A stretch of DNA of 64,000 nucleotides from Clostridiales bacterium (GTDB lineage Bacteria; Bacillota; Clostridia; Oscillospirales; Oscillospiraceae), in the NCBI GenBank assembly GCA_004557655.1, contig SFGJ01000002.1:124001-188000 (forward strand), written 5' to 3'. The notes beneath the pieces were generated by a model. It was given only the letters and a program-made list of their open reading frames with translations. It searched no databases and was not told where the DNA came from. The translations under genes were made by a program, and so were the position numbers. How positions within the stretch are numbered: position 1 is the first letter of the stretch; each line of letters begins with the position of its first letter. Below, in pieces: positions 30,987 through 39,040 of this stretch.

Positions 30987-31019
30987 AAACGGCGTGACGA
31001 AAGCGGTCACGCCGTTTTT
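30987..31019 (+). terminator. Intrinsic terminator of rpoBC
   Basis: AAACGGCGTGAC (30987-30998) pairs with GTCACGCCGTTT (31006-31017), followed by TTTTT. Confidence 0.92.
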
Positions 31020-31148
31020 CATATGCCGGGTAGTCACCAAGCGATACAAAGAGACATCCTTGTTTGGAATAGCGGAACACGGAATGTACATACAGAGAGC
31101 ATCCCCGTATAGAAGTGCGTCCTTAGTATCTGTTCGACAAACTGAAAT

Positions 31149-31367
31149 TTAATACTCAATGACAATTTTCTTGCACTTCTCGCAGAGCCAAGCCTCCGCA
31201 GACGCTCCACCAAAAGGTCCACCGATTGACTTTTCATTGAGTTTGATTGACTTGCCCCCACCAATGTTGAGGGCCGCAATAACTCGTTCTTTTTCGCTCC
31301 AATAGACACCATCTCTGCATTGAATACAACCGAGTTGCATTTCTTCACCACAATACGGACATTTCAT
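31149..31367 (-). CDS. Small zinc-ribbon protein (DUF6487-like)
   Basis: A 72-residue protein. Two cysteine pairs, CPYC at residues 3-6 and CEKC near residues 64-67, frame a short beta core (GCIQCRDGVYWSEKE), as in small proteins of the DUF6487 type. The ATG at 31365-31367 has GAGGTG six bases upstream. Base composition is more AT-rich than the flanking polymerase and ribosomal genes, and it lies antiparallel between two housekeeping operons, so it may be a later insertion. Function unknown. Confidence 0.75.
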   Translation of the reverse strand: MKCPYCGEEMQLGCIQCRDGVYWSEKERVIAALNIGGGKSIKLNEKSIGGPFGGASAEAWLCEKCKKIVIEY

Positions 31368-31582
31368 TTTAATCACCTCTACAAATTCCAGTTTATCGAT
31401 TTGTTTGACTCCATATTATCACATAACGGAACAGAATACAAGAACAGCTACAGCAGCGCAAACTATTGTGGCTGTTAACTGTCTTACGAACACCGCCCGC
31501 AGTGGCGGGGGCCTTTTGCCTATTTTGCCGGAATCAGAGGAGAAATTTCAGTGAAATATACAAAAAAATCCAGCGAACAGTC
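31368..31582. other. Non-coding spacer between the zinc-ribbon gene and the str operon promoter
   Basis: No gene is supported in these 215 bases. A short GC-rich hairpin (CCCGC, AGTG, GCGGG) with a downstream TTTT sits near 31497-31516 and could be a weak terminator on the plus strand. Confidence 0.4.
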
Positions 31583-31611
31583 TTGACGCATTTTCAAGGC
31601 TATGCTATAAT
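31583..31611 (+). promoter_or_regulatory. Promoter of the str operon
   Basis: TTGACG (31583-31588), 17 bases, TATAAT (31606-31611), 60 bases before the L7Ae-like gene. Confidence 0.82.
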
Positions 31612-31670
31612 TCTAACTTGCGTGGGTAGCATCCTGCGGACTTTGTTATGCACAAACGGGAGGGACCTGC

Positions 31671-31919
31671 GTGGAGGACACACACTGCCGGCGGCCGGGA
31701 GTTACCGGCCTGCGCCAGACGCAAAAGGCGGTGGCAAAGGGCTTGGCGGCCCGTGTCTGGCTGGCTTGTGACGCCGATCCGGCGCTGACGGAGCCGATAC
31801 TGCGGATGTGTCAGTCGGCGGGCATCCCCGTGGAGCAGGGGCTTACCATGGCCCGGCTGGGACAGGCCTGCCGCATAGATGTGGGCTGTGCCGCCGCCGC
31901 GGAGCTTAAACCACAGTGA
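31671..31919 (+). CDS. L7Ae/L30e-family RNA-binding protein (YbxF/RplGB-like)
   Basis: An 82-residue protein of the L7Ae/L30e/Gadd45 family, which binds kink-turn RNA. Features that match the Bacillus YbxF type: GLRQTQKAVAKG near the N terminus, the WLACDADPALTEPI strand-helix and the C-terminal ARLGQACRIDVGCAAAAEL. Its place directly ahead of rpsL is the same as in Bacillus, which supports the call. The start is a GTG after GGGAGGG. Confidence 0.85.
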   Translation: MEDTHCRRPGVTGLRQTQKAVAKGLAARVWLACDADPALTEPILRMCQSAGIPVEQGLTMARLGQACRIDVGCAAAAELKPQ

Positions 31920-31930
31920 TTTGTTCCATC

Positions 31931-31979
31931 CGGAATAAAAAACCTTTATTCCGAGGAAAATATAGGGAGACTTTCTCCC
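31931..31979 (+). promoter_or_regulatory. Two hairpins in the leader of rpsL
   Basis: CGGAATAAA (31931-31939) pairs with TTTATTCCG (31945-31953), and GGGAGA (31965-31970) pairs with TCTCCC (31974-31979). Neither is followed by a T run, and the rpsL ribosome site follows at 31995. They could be a ribosomal-protein binding leader or RNA-processing sites. Confidence 0.5.
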
Positions 31980-32010
31980 GAAACCATTCTATAGAAAGGA
32001 GAAATAAAGC

Positions 32011-32427
32011 ATGCCTACCTTTAATCAGCTGGTCAAGCAGGGCAGAAAGCAGGCTACTTACAAGTCCAATTCCCCCGCTATGCAGAAGGGTTTGAACACA
32101 CTGAAGAACAAGGAAACCAACCTTTCCGCTCCTCAGAAGCGTGGCGTCTGCACCGCCGTGAGAACTGCTACCCCCAAGAAGCCTAACTCCGCTCTGCGTA
32201 AGATCGCCCGTGTGCGTCTGACCAATGGCTACGAGGTCACCGCTTACATTCCCGGCGTGGGTCATTCCCTGCAGGAGCACTCTGTGGTGATGATCCGTGG
32301 CGGCCGTGTAAAGGACCTGCCCGGCGTCCGTTACCACATCATCCGTGGTACGCTGGATACCCAGGGTGTCAGCGGCCGTATGCAGGCTCGCTCCAAGTAC
32401 GGCGCCAAGCGCCCCAAGAGCAAGTAA
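32011..32427 (+). CDS. rpsL: Ribosomal protein S12
   Basis: A 138-residue S12 of the 30S decoding centre. The streptomycin-relevant segments TPKKPNSALRK and GRVKDLPGVRYH carry the wild-type lysines. AAAGGAG precedes the ATG. Confidence 0.98.
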   Translation: MPTFNQLVKQGRKQATYKSNSPAMQKGLNTLKNKETNLSAPQKRGVCTAVRTATPKKPNSALRKIARVRLTNGYEVTAYIPGVGHSLQEHSVVMIRGGRVKDLPGVRYHIIRGTLDTQGVSGRMQARSKYGAKRPKSK

Positions 32428-32553
32428 GCAAATTTAATTTGAGCTTTGCCGAAAAGGTTTATATATGTATTACCTCTTTGGCAGGCCGTACAGCGGCAAA
32501 AGCGTGCCGCTGAGTACCTATGAAATCATATTTTTATGAAGGAGGGAAGCAAA

Positions 32554-33024
32554 GTGCCCAGAAGAGGTAATGTTCCCAAGAGAGAAATTTTGCCCGATCC
32601 TATGTACGGCTCCGTGCTGGTGACCAAGCTGGTCAACAGCATTATGCTGGACGGCAAGAAGGGCGTGGCTCAGAAGGTCGTCTACGGTGCCTTTGACATC
32701 ATCAAGGAGAAGACCGACAAGGAGCCTCTGGAAGTTTTCACTGAGGCTATGGAAAACATTATGCCCAGCCTCGAGGTCAAGGCCCGCCGTGTGGGCGGCG
32801 CCACCTATCAGGTCCCCATGGAAGTGCGTCCCGCCCGTCGTCAGACCCTGGGCCTGCGCTGGCTGACCGCTTATTCCCGCGCCCGCAGCGAGCGCACCAT
32901 GGCTGAGCGCCTGGCAGGCGAGATCATGGATGCTGCCAACAACACCGGCAGCGCAGTCAAGAAACGCGAAGATACCCACAAGATGGCCGAATCCAACAAG
33001 GCGTTCGCCCATTTCCGTTGGTAA
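32554..33024 (+). CDS. rpsG: Ribosomal protein S7
   Basis: A 156-residue S7, which nucleates assembly of the 30S head. It starts at GTG (32554) with AAGGAGGG seven bases upstream; the sequence PRRGNVPKREILPDP and the C-terminal THKMAESNKAFAHFRW are characteristic. Confidence 0.97.
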   Translation: MPRRGNVPKREILPDPMYGSVLVTKLVNSIMLDGKKGVAQKVVYGAFDIIKEKTDKEPLEVFTEAMENIMPSLEVKARRVGGATYQVPMEVRPARRQTLGLRWLTAYSRARSERTMAERLAGEIMDAANNTGSAVKKREDTHKMAESNKAFAHFRW

Positions 33025-33057
33025 TCGCGGCGTAATCGGTAAAAAAAGGAGAACAGT

Positions 33058-35163
33058 ATGCCGAGAAAGGTTACACTGGAAAACACAAGGAATATCGGCA
33101 TCATGGCCCACATTGATGCAGGAAAGACCACCACGACGGAGCGCATTTTGTACTATACGGGCGTCAATTACAAGATTGGCGAGACCCACGAGGGCACGGC
33201 CACCATGGACTGGATGGAGCAGGAGCAGGAGCGTGGTATCACCATCACCTCCGCGGCAACCACCTGCTACTGGAAGGGCTCCAAGGATCAGTTCCCCCAG
33301 ACCCGTATCAACATCATCGACACTCCGGGCCATGTGGACTTCACTGTGGAGGTGGAGCGTTCTCTGCGTGTGCTGGACGGATCTGTTACCGTCATGTGCG
33401 CCAAGGGCGGCGTGGAGCCACAGTCCGAGACTGTGTGGCGTCAGGCTGACCACTACCATGTCCCCCGGATGATCTACATCAACAAGATGGACATCACCGG
33501 CGCGGATTTCTTCCATGTGCTGGACATGGTGCATGACCGCCTCAAGTGCAATGCCGTGCCCATTCAGCTCCCCGTAGGCAAGGAGGATACCTTTAAGGGC
33601 ATCATCGACCTGGTGGAGATGAACGCTGATATGTATTATGATCAGCTGGGCAAGGATATGCGCGTGGAGCCTATCCCCGAGGACATGATGGACCTGGCCA
33701 GGGAGTATCGTGAAAAACTGCTGGATGCCGTCTCTATGTTCGATGATGAGATTATGGAGATGTATCTGGAGGGCAAGGAGATCCCCACTGCCAAGATCCG
33801 TGCCGCTATCCGCCAGGCCACCGTGGCTGTGGAAATGGTGCCCGTGGTCTGCGGCTCGTCTTACCGCAACAAGGGCGTCCAGAAGCTGCTGGATGCCATC
33901 GTGGACTATATGCCCGCACCCACCGACATCCCCGCTATCAAGGGTGTCAACCCAAAGACCGACGAGGAGGAAGTGCGTCATTCTTCGGATGATGAGCCCT
34001 TCTCCGCTCTGGCCTTCAAGATTATGACCGATCCCTATGTGGGCCGGCTGTGCTTCTTCCGCGTCTATTCCGGCACGCTGAACACCGGCTCCGCCGTGCT
34101 CAACGCCACCAAGGGTAAGCGGGAGCGTGTGGGCCGCCTGCTGCAGATGCATGCCAACCACCGTGAGGATCTGGAAACGGTCTATTCCGGCGACATTGCC
34201 GCCGTGGTGGGCCTGAAGAACACCACCACCGGCGATACGCTGTGCGAAGAAAAGCACCCCATTATCCTGGAATCCATGGAGTTCCCCGAGCCTGTGATCC
34301 GCGTGGCCATTGAGCCCAAGACCAAGGCCGGTCAGGAGAAGATGGGCCTCGCCCTGGCGAAGCTGGCCGAGGAGGACCCCACCTTCCGCACCTATACCGA
34401 CGAGGAAACGGGTCAGACCATCATCGCCGGCATGGGCGAGCTGCATCTGGAGATCATCGTGGACCGCCTGCTGCGTGAGTTCAAGGTGGAGGCCAATGTG
34501 GGCGCCCCTCAGGTGGCTTACAAGGAAACGGTGCGCAGAAAGGTCAACCACGAGACCAAGTACAAGCGCCAGAGCGGTGGCTCCGGCCAGTACGGTCACG
34601 TGAAGATCACCCTGGAGCCCAACGAGTCCGGCAAGGGCTACGAGTTCGTCAACGCCGTGGTAGGCGGTGCCATACCCAAGGAGTTTATTCCCGCTGTGGA
34701 CGCCGGTATTCAGGGCGCCATGCAGTCGGGCGTGCTGGCCGGCTATCCCGTTGTGGATGTAAAGGTCACCCTGTACGACGGTTCCTATCACGAGGTGGAC
34801 TCCTCCGAAATGGCGTTCAAGATCGCCGGTTCCATGGCCTTTAAGGAGGCCATGCGTGAGGCGGATCCTGTGCTGCTGGAGCCCATTATGAAGGTGTGCG
34901 TCATCGTACCCGACGAGTATATGGGCGATGTCATCGGTGATCTCAATGCCCGCCGCGGCCAGATCCAGGGCTACGAGATGCGCTCCGGCGCCCAGCAGAT
35001 CGACGCCTTCGTGCCTCTGTCCGAGATGTTCGGATACGCCACCAATCTGCGCTCCCGCACCCAGGGCCGTGGCCAGTATACCATGGAGCCCAGCCACTAT
35101 GTGGAGCTGCCTAAGGGACTGCAGGAGAAGCTGGTGAACAAGCATACCGGCCGGGAGGATTAA
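33058..35163 (+). CDS. fusA: Elongation factor G
   Basis: A 701-residue translocation GTPase. G1 is AHIDAGKTT (residues about 17-25), G3 DTPGHVDF and G4 NKMD; domains IV and V follow with the typical YGHVKITLEP and the RRGQIQGYEM block. It sits between rpsG and tuf as in most bacteria. Confidence 0.98.
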   Translation: MPRKVTLENTRNIGIMAHIDAGKTTTTERILYYTGVNYKIGETHEGTATMDWMEQEQERGITITSAATTCYWKGSKDQFPQTRINIIDTPGHVDFTVEVERSLRVLDGSVTVMCAKGGVEPQSETVWRQADHYHVPRMIYINKMDITGADFFHVLDMVHDRLKCNAVPIQLPVGKEDTFKGIIDLVEMNADMYYDQLGKDMRVEPIPEDMMDLAREYREKLLDAVSMFDDEIMEMYLEGKEIPTAKIRAAIRQATVAVEMVPVVCGSSYRNKGVQKLLDAIVDYMPAPTDIPAIKGVNPKTDEEEVRHSSDDEPFSALAFKIMTDPYVGRLCFFRVYSGTLNTGSAVLNATKGKRERVGRLLQMHANHREDLETVYSGDIAAVVGLKNTTTGDTLCEEKHPIILESMEFPEPVIRVAIEPKTKAGQEKMGLALAKLAEEDPTFRTYTDEETGQTIIAGMGELHLEIIVDRLLREFKVEANVGAPQVAYKETVRRKVNHETKYKRQSGGSGQYGHVKITLEPNESGKGYEFVNAVVGGAIPKEFIPAVDAGIQGAMQSGVLAGYPVVDVKVTLYDGSYHEVDSSEMAFKIAGSMAFKEAMREADPVLLEPIMKVCVIVPDEYMGDVIGDLNARRGQIQGYEMRSGAQQIDAFVPLSEMFGYATNLRSRTQGRGQYTMEPSHYVELPKGLQEKLVNKHTGRED

Positions 35164-35176
35164 TTCCAATTTAGGA

Positions 35177-35205
35177 TTGCTTTTCTGCCGTAAATACTGT
35201 AAAAT
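35177..35205 (+). promoter_or_regulatory. Possible internal promoter of tuf
   Basis: TTGCTT (35177-35182), 17 bases, TAAAAT (35200-35205) in the 109-base gap between fusA and tuf, which would allow extra EF-Tu synthesis. Confidence 0.55.
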
Positions 35206-35272
35206 AGCAATGTTAGTGTTACACATTGCTCAAAACAACATCAATACAATTTTGTTAAGGAGGATTTTCCAA

Positions 35273-36475
35273 ATGGCTAAGCAGAAATTTGAGAGAACCA
35301 AGCCCCATGTTAACATCGGTACCATCGGTCACATCGACCACGGCAAGACCACTCTGACCGCTGCCATCACCAAGTATCTGGCTATGCAGGGCGGCGCTGA
35401 GTACACCGACTATTCTTCCATTGATAAGGCTCCCGAAGAGCGCGAGCGTGGTATTACCATCAACACCGCACACGTTGAGTATGAGACTGCCAACCGTCAC
35501 TATGCCCACGTTGACTGCCCGGGCCATGCTGACTATATCAAGAACATGATCACCGGTGCTGCCCAGATGGACGGCGCTATCCTGGTCATCGCTGCCTCCG
35601 ACGGCCCCATGGCTCAGACTCGTGAGCACCTTCTGCTGGCCCGTCAGGTGAACGTGCCCTCCGTGCTGGTCTTCCTGAACAAGTGCGACCAGGTTGACGA
35701 CGAGGAGCTGCTGGAGCTGGTGGAGATGGAAGTTCGCGAGCTGCTGGACTTCTACGGCTTCCCCGGCGATGAGACCCCCATTATCCGCGGCAGCGCTCTG
35801 AACGCTCTGGTTTCCGAGTCCAACGATCCCAACGCTCCCGAGTATGCCTGCATCAAGGAGCTGATGGACGCTGTTGACAGCTGGATCCCCACTCCCGACC
35901 GCAAGGAAGATATGCCCTTCCTGATGCCCGTTGAGGACGTGTTCACCATCTCCGGCCGTGGTACCGTTGCTACCGGCCGTGTGGAGCGTGGTGTGCTGAA
36001 GCTGAACGAGAAGGTCGAGATCGTCGGCCTGCAGGACGAGAAGCGCGAGACCGTTGTTACCGGTATCGAAATGTTCCACAAGCTGCTGGACTACGCTGAA
36101 GCCGGCGATAACATCGGCGCCCTGCTGCGTGGTGTTGCCAAGACCGAGATCGAGCGCGGCCAGGTTCTGTCCGCTCCCGGCTCCATTCATCCTCATACCA
36201 AGTTCGTTGGCCAGGTGTACGTTCTGACCAAGGACGAGGGTGGCCGTCACACTCCCTTCTTCAATAACTATCGTCCCCAGTTCTACTTCCGTACCACCGA
36301 CGTTACCGGCGTCATCACTCTGCCCGAGGGCACTGAGATGTGCATGCCCGGCGATAACGTCGACATGAATGTTGAGCTGATCACCCCCATCGCCATTGAG
36401 AACGGTCTGCGTTTCGCTATCCGTGAGGGTGGCCGTACCGTGGGTTCCGGCGTTGTTATCGACATCGAGGAGTAA
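35273..36475 (+). CDS. tuf: Elongation factor Tu
   Basis: A 400-residue GTPase that delivers aminoacyl-tRNA. G1 reads GHIDHGKTTLT, G3 DCPGHADY, G4 NKCD; the C-terminal domain ends in GGRTVGSGVV. Codon choice is the most biased of the window, in line with very high expression. The true start is the ATG at 35273 behind AAGGAGG. Confidence 0.98.
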   Translation: MAKQKFERTKPHVNIGTIGHIDHGKTTLTAAITKYLAMQGGAEYTDYSSIDKAPEERERGITINTAHVEYETANRHYAHVDCPGHADYIKNMITGAAQMDGAILVIAASDGPMAQTREHLLLARQVNVPSVLVFLNKCDQVDDEELLELVEMEVRELLDFYGFPGDETPIIRGSALNALVSESNDPNAPEYACIKELMDAVDSWIPTPDRKEDMPFLMPVEDVFTISGRGTVATGRVERGVLKLNEKVEIVGLQDEKRETVVTGIEMFHKLLDYAEAGDNIGALLRGVAKTEIERGQVLSAPGSIHPHTKFVGQVYVLTKDEGGRHTPFFNNYRPQFYFRTTDVTGVITLPEGTEMCMPGDNVDMNVELITPIAIENGLRFAIREGGRTVGSGVVIDIEE

Positions 36476-36492
36476 TTTCCGCAAATAAAAAA

Positions 36493-36519
36493 GACTGCCC
36501 CGCGGGGCAGTCTTTTTTT
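36493..36519 (+). terminator. Intrinsic terminator of the str operon
   Basis: GACTGCCCC (36493-36501) pairs with GGGGCAGTC (36504-36512), followed by a T run. Confidence 0.94.
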
Positions 36520-36569
36520 GTATAAAAACATCTTCTTTGGCCCATCCTGTTTTCGGAGGCGACTGTGAC

Positions 36570-36788
36570 ATGAAGGAAAACCATAAGCTGCCCCACGATG
36601 CCACGCCGGATGTCCACGAGTTCCATTCTCCGCCGGAAACCGTAGAAGACATTCTCAACTGCTGGGGCACCTATAACATCCAGGCTACGACGAAAACGGA
36701 GAATCTATTTCCCCTCATCGGGCCGGGCTTGCCCAAGAAATGGAAAAACAAGGAAATCACCAAGGACGATCTGGAGAAAAACTCCTGA
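36570..36788 (+). CDS. Conserved-looking hypothetical protein
   Basis: A 72-residue hydrophilic protein with no signal peptide. GGAGG lies ten bases before the ATG, base composition matches the neighbours and a terminator follows, so it looks genuine. The central VEDILNCWGTYNIQ and the Lys-rich C-terminal half (PKKWKNKEITKDD) give no family I recognise. Confidence 0.65.
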   Translation: MKENHKLPHDATPDVHEFHSPPETVEDILNCWGTYNIQATTKTENLFPLIGPGLPKKWKNKEITKDDLEKNS

Positions 36789-36792
36789 CCCT

Positions 36793-36827
36793 CAGGGCCG
36801 CACAGCAGATGCGGCCCTGTATTTTTT
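36793..36827 (+). terminator. Intrinsic terminator after the hypothetical gene
   Basis: CAGGGCCGCA (36793-36802) pairs with TGCGGCCCTG (36810-36819), followed by TATTTTTTC. Confidence 0.9.
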
Positions 36828-37058
36828 CAAATTGGCTTGCATAAATATTCAAATAGCGTACAAAGCTCAGGGAGATATGCTATAATTAAAAGCACATAGA
36901 TTCGCCACATCCCCTCTGGTTTTTGAATTACAGCGAAGGATAAAATTAACTTAAAAAAATTGTCAAAAAATTATTGAATTAGTTGATTAAGTATGATACA
37001 TTGAAATAAAAATAACAATAGACACATAATTACGGTAGATAAACAGAAGGATAACACC
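36828..37058 (+). other. AT-rich upstream region of the accessory island
   Basis: No gene is supported. An extended -10 element, TGC-TATAAT, ends at 36886 and could start the transcript of the island. The base composition changes abruptly to AT-rich here and stays so to about 38.8 kb. Confidence 0.5.
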
Positions 37059-37142
37059 ATGCATCGTTTTTATAACGAACGTTTTTGGTACCTTCCTCAG
37101 TTGTGGAGGAGGCGAATCAAAACCCTTTTTATTGGCGCATAA
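37059..37142 (+). CDS. Possible 27-residue leader peptide or small protein
   Basis: ATG at 37059 behind AGAAGGA opens a 27-codon frame rich in aromatic and basic residues (MHRFYNERFWYLPQLW, then RRRIKTL). Its last codons and stop lie in the left arm of a hairpin with a T tract. That geometry is typical of attenuator leader peptides but also fits a tiny cationic peptide. No known family. Confidence 0.4.
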   Translation: MHRFYNERFWYLPQLWRRRIKTLFIGA

Positions 37143-37178
37143 GCTGAATGTTTTTTGTTGGGTGACTTATGCGCTTTT
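37135..37178 (+). terminator. Terminator/attenuator-like hairpin upstream of the secreted protein gene
   Basis: GCGCATAAG (37135-37143) pairs perfectly with CTTATGCGC (37166-37174), followed by TTTT. The loop is 22 bases. The secreted protein gene 41 bases on has no promoter of its own between hairpin and start, so read-through would be needed. Confidence 0.6.
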
Positions 37179-37215
37179 ATAACATAGACTATAATGTTAA
37201 GGAGGGACTATTAGA

Positions 37216-38289
37216 ATGAAACTACGGAAATATTTTTCTGCAATGCTAGCATTTGTACTAACACTATTAATGTGTACGCCGGCATTTGGAGAAAACTTAA
37301 ACAATGATGGAGCACAAACCACCAAGGAGATCCTTATCTACGAAGTATATGATGGTTTGTACAGGACGGTGAAAGCGCGAAGCGCGACTAACACAATTAG
37401 AATCTCTCCGAGTGCGCAATTTGAAGATATTTATTCCTCAACAGAGCAGAACCAATATTATCAAAAAACAAATGACGACGAGTTTGTGAAAGTGTCAAAG
37501 GTTGAATTCAATCTGACCGATTATGATGCGTTTACTGACATACAAAAGTATAATATACCAGCTGAAGTGCTTGATGGAATAACGACAATGGCGGCCTGGG
37601 CTGAGTCAACAGGTAATCCGAATGCAAAAGGGGTAATTTTTGCTACCAATGAAAGCACAAGAAGTGGTACGCCGAATACATTTCCTAAGTTAACGACAAA
37701 ATGGAACGGAATGACTTTCTACCACTATCGTGCTTACTTTACCGGCCTATGGACCTCATGGCAAACAATAGCATCAAAAGGTCAAACAACAGCATCTACA
37801 CTAAACGGCATTAAGGATTTGGCGGTATTTGCCGCTGGAGCGGCAAGTGGCACGATTGGGACAGCTGCAAAGATATATAGCGGTGGTCGCACTTGTATTG
37901 AAGCGTGGAAAAATATTACAGGGAAAACGCCTATTTACGGAAATACAGCCAATAAGGTAATGGTTGATATTAAGTATGATATGTACTTGAAGTATACCTA
38001 TTTCTATGATCCGGCACTTAAAATGGAAAGATTGGGGTGTAGCTCACAGAGAGCTTATGTGGAACAGGTAGATACGGATACATATATGTACACATCTACT
38101 GGTGGTAGTCGAGCAGAGGATACTGTATATCCGCGCGTGGACTATAGATCGCCAAATTATAATAATCCAGAGGAAACAGCCTATGATTTCCATGCTATTG
38201 GATGGGTTGAAACCGTGAAAGGAAAGATTCATAATACGACCATACTATTTAACTTTCCGAATTTTACACGACCATCGGATTGGCCGTAA
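37216..38289 (+). CDS. Secreted hypothetical protein of an AT-rich island (tentatively geobacillin-26-like)
   Basis: A 357-residue exported protein. Residues 1-25 are a signal peptide (MKLRKYFSAMLAF, cleavage after AFG). A glycine/alanine-rich hydrophobic segment (AVFAAGAASGTIGTAAKIY, near residues 210-228) sits mid-protein, with aromatic-rich beta-like sequence either side and only two cysteines. The order of features and phrases such as YNIPAEVLDGI and YRAYFTGLWTSW remind me of the large heat-labile bacteriocin family of geobacillin 26, but that is from memory and uncertain. AAGGAGG precedes the ATG. Codon use is clearly unlike the GC-rich neighbours, indicating recent transfer. The next gene follows after 12 bases. 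Confidence 0.7.
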   Translation: MKLRKYFSAMLAFVLTLLMCTPAFGENLNNDGAQTTKEILIYEVYDGLYRTVKARSATNTIRISPSAQFEDIYSSTEQNQYYQKTNDDEFVKVSKVEFNLTDYDAFTDIQKYNIPAEVLDGITTMAAWAESTGNPNAKGVIFATNESTRSGTPNTFPKLTTKWNGMTFYHYRAYFTGLWTSWQTIASKGQTTASTLNGIKDLAVFAAGAASGTIGTAAKIYSGGRTCIEAWKNITGKTPIYGNTANKVMVDIKYDMYLKYTYFYDPALKMERLGCSSQRAYVEQVDTDTYMYTSTGGSRAEDTVYPRVDYRSPNYNNPEETAYDFHAIGWVETVKGKIHNTTILFNFPNFTRPSDWP

Positions 38290-38301
38290 GAGGAGAGCGA
38301 A

Positions 38302-38748
38302 ATGAAAAGGAAAACGCTTGCTGTACGCGTTATATTTATTGCCATTGTACTTATGGTGACTACTGTCGCGGCTATTAATATCCAGGCTATGCAACAGGTT
38401 TGCCGAATTACGGAGATCATGGACTGGAGCGGTAAAGTGGAAGTTAGCCTGAAAAACTATGAGACCGGGAAAAATATCCAAGTGACGGAGGCATCCGACC
38501 TGGAAGAAATTTGCGACAGCCTAGCGGCACTCAAATATGGGGGATTATATTTAGGAAGAAAGTTTGGTAAAAGCTGGGTGCAGCCTGGCGACCAGGCGTA
38601 TTCGCTTATTGTTTCTACAGGAGAATTTCAAGAGGTCCTAATCCTGTATGCTCCCCATGATCAGTCCTATATCGTATGGGAACCCCTAAATATTACCCTG
38701 AAAAACACCGATGCCCTCTACGAAACCATATGGTCCTTTTTTGAATAG
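38302..38748 (+). CDS. Small membrane-anchored or secreted partner protein
   Basis: A 148-residue protein with one N-terminal hydrophobic helix (residues 8-28; signal anchor or signal peptide) and a soluble extracytoplasmic domain of about 115 residues. GAGAG precedes the ATG. It is 12 bases from the secreted protein gene and shares its AT-rich composition, so they are one unit; if the first gene is a toxin, this is the natural candidate for immunity or a chaperone, though nothing in its sequence proves it. No family recognised. Confidence 0.65.
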   Translation: MKRKTLAVRVIFIAIVLMVTTVAAINIQAMQQVCRITEIMDWSGKVEVSLKNYETGKNIQVTEASDLEEICDSLAALKYGGLYLGRKFGKSWVQPGDQAYSLIVSTGEFQEVLILYAPHDQSYIVWEPLNITLKNTDALYETIWSFFE

Positions 38749-38773
38749 ACCGCGTGAATCGGCAAACATAAAA

Positions 38774-38807
38774 ATAGGGAGAGCCTTACGGCTATCCCTA
38801 TTTTGTT
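38774..38807 (+). terminator. Intrinsic terminator ending the AT-rich island
   Basis: AAATAGGGAGAGCC and GGCTATCCCTATTT form a stem with one mismatch around TTAC, followed by TTGTTTTTG. Confidence 0.82.
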
Positions 38808-38850
38808 TTTGCCCAAAATCAAATACCCGGCAGACCCAAAGCCGCCCTTG

Positions 38851-39005
38851 TCAAAAGGTCAGCCGCATCTGGTGCCACACAACGTTTCCGTGGGTGGATT
38901 TGTCCGATACACCCTCGTCCACAAACCCGAACTTTCCATAGTAGTGGAGCAGTTTCTCCTTGCACGTCAGCACAAGGCCCTTGCGCCGGCTGCAGCCGGC
39001 GCGGT
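38851..39005 (-). pseudogene. GNAT acetyltransferase C-terminal fragment
   Basis: Reading the minus strand, the last about 50 codons of a GNAT acetyltransferase are intact (RRKGLVLTCKEKLL, HYYGKFGFVDEGVS, VVWHQMRLTF and stop at 38851). The segment matches the end of the family's acetyl-CoA-binding fold, including YYGKFGF. Upstream the frame meets a stop within ten codons and no N-terminal half is present. The 5' part was probably lost when the AT-rich island arrived or during a deletion between the island and the lyase gene. Confidence 0.72.
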
Positions 39006-39040
39006 CCCTTATTGCATATTACAGGAATGTGCTGCAGCGC

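Noticed and set aside
31034..31351. A 105-codon antisense frame overlapping the small zinc-ribbon gene
   Set aside because: The zinc-ribbon frame has a ribosome site and two CxxC pairs; the other frame has neither.
37190..37195. TATAAT just before the secreted protein gene as a promoter
   Set aside because: The transcript would begin inside the ribosome site at 37199-37205, so it cannot serve this gene.
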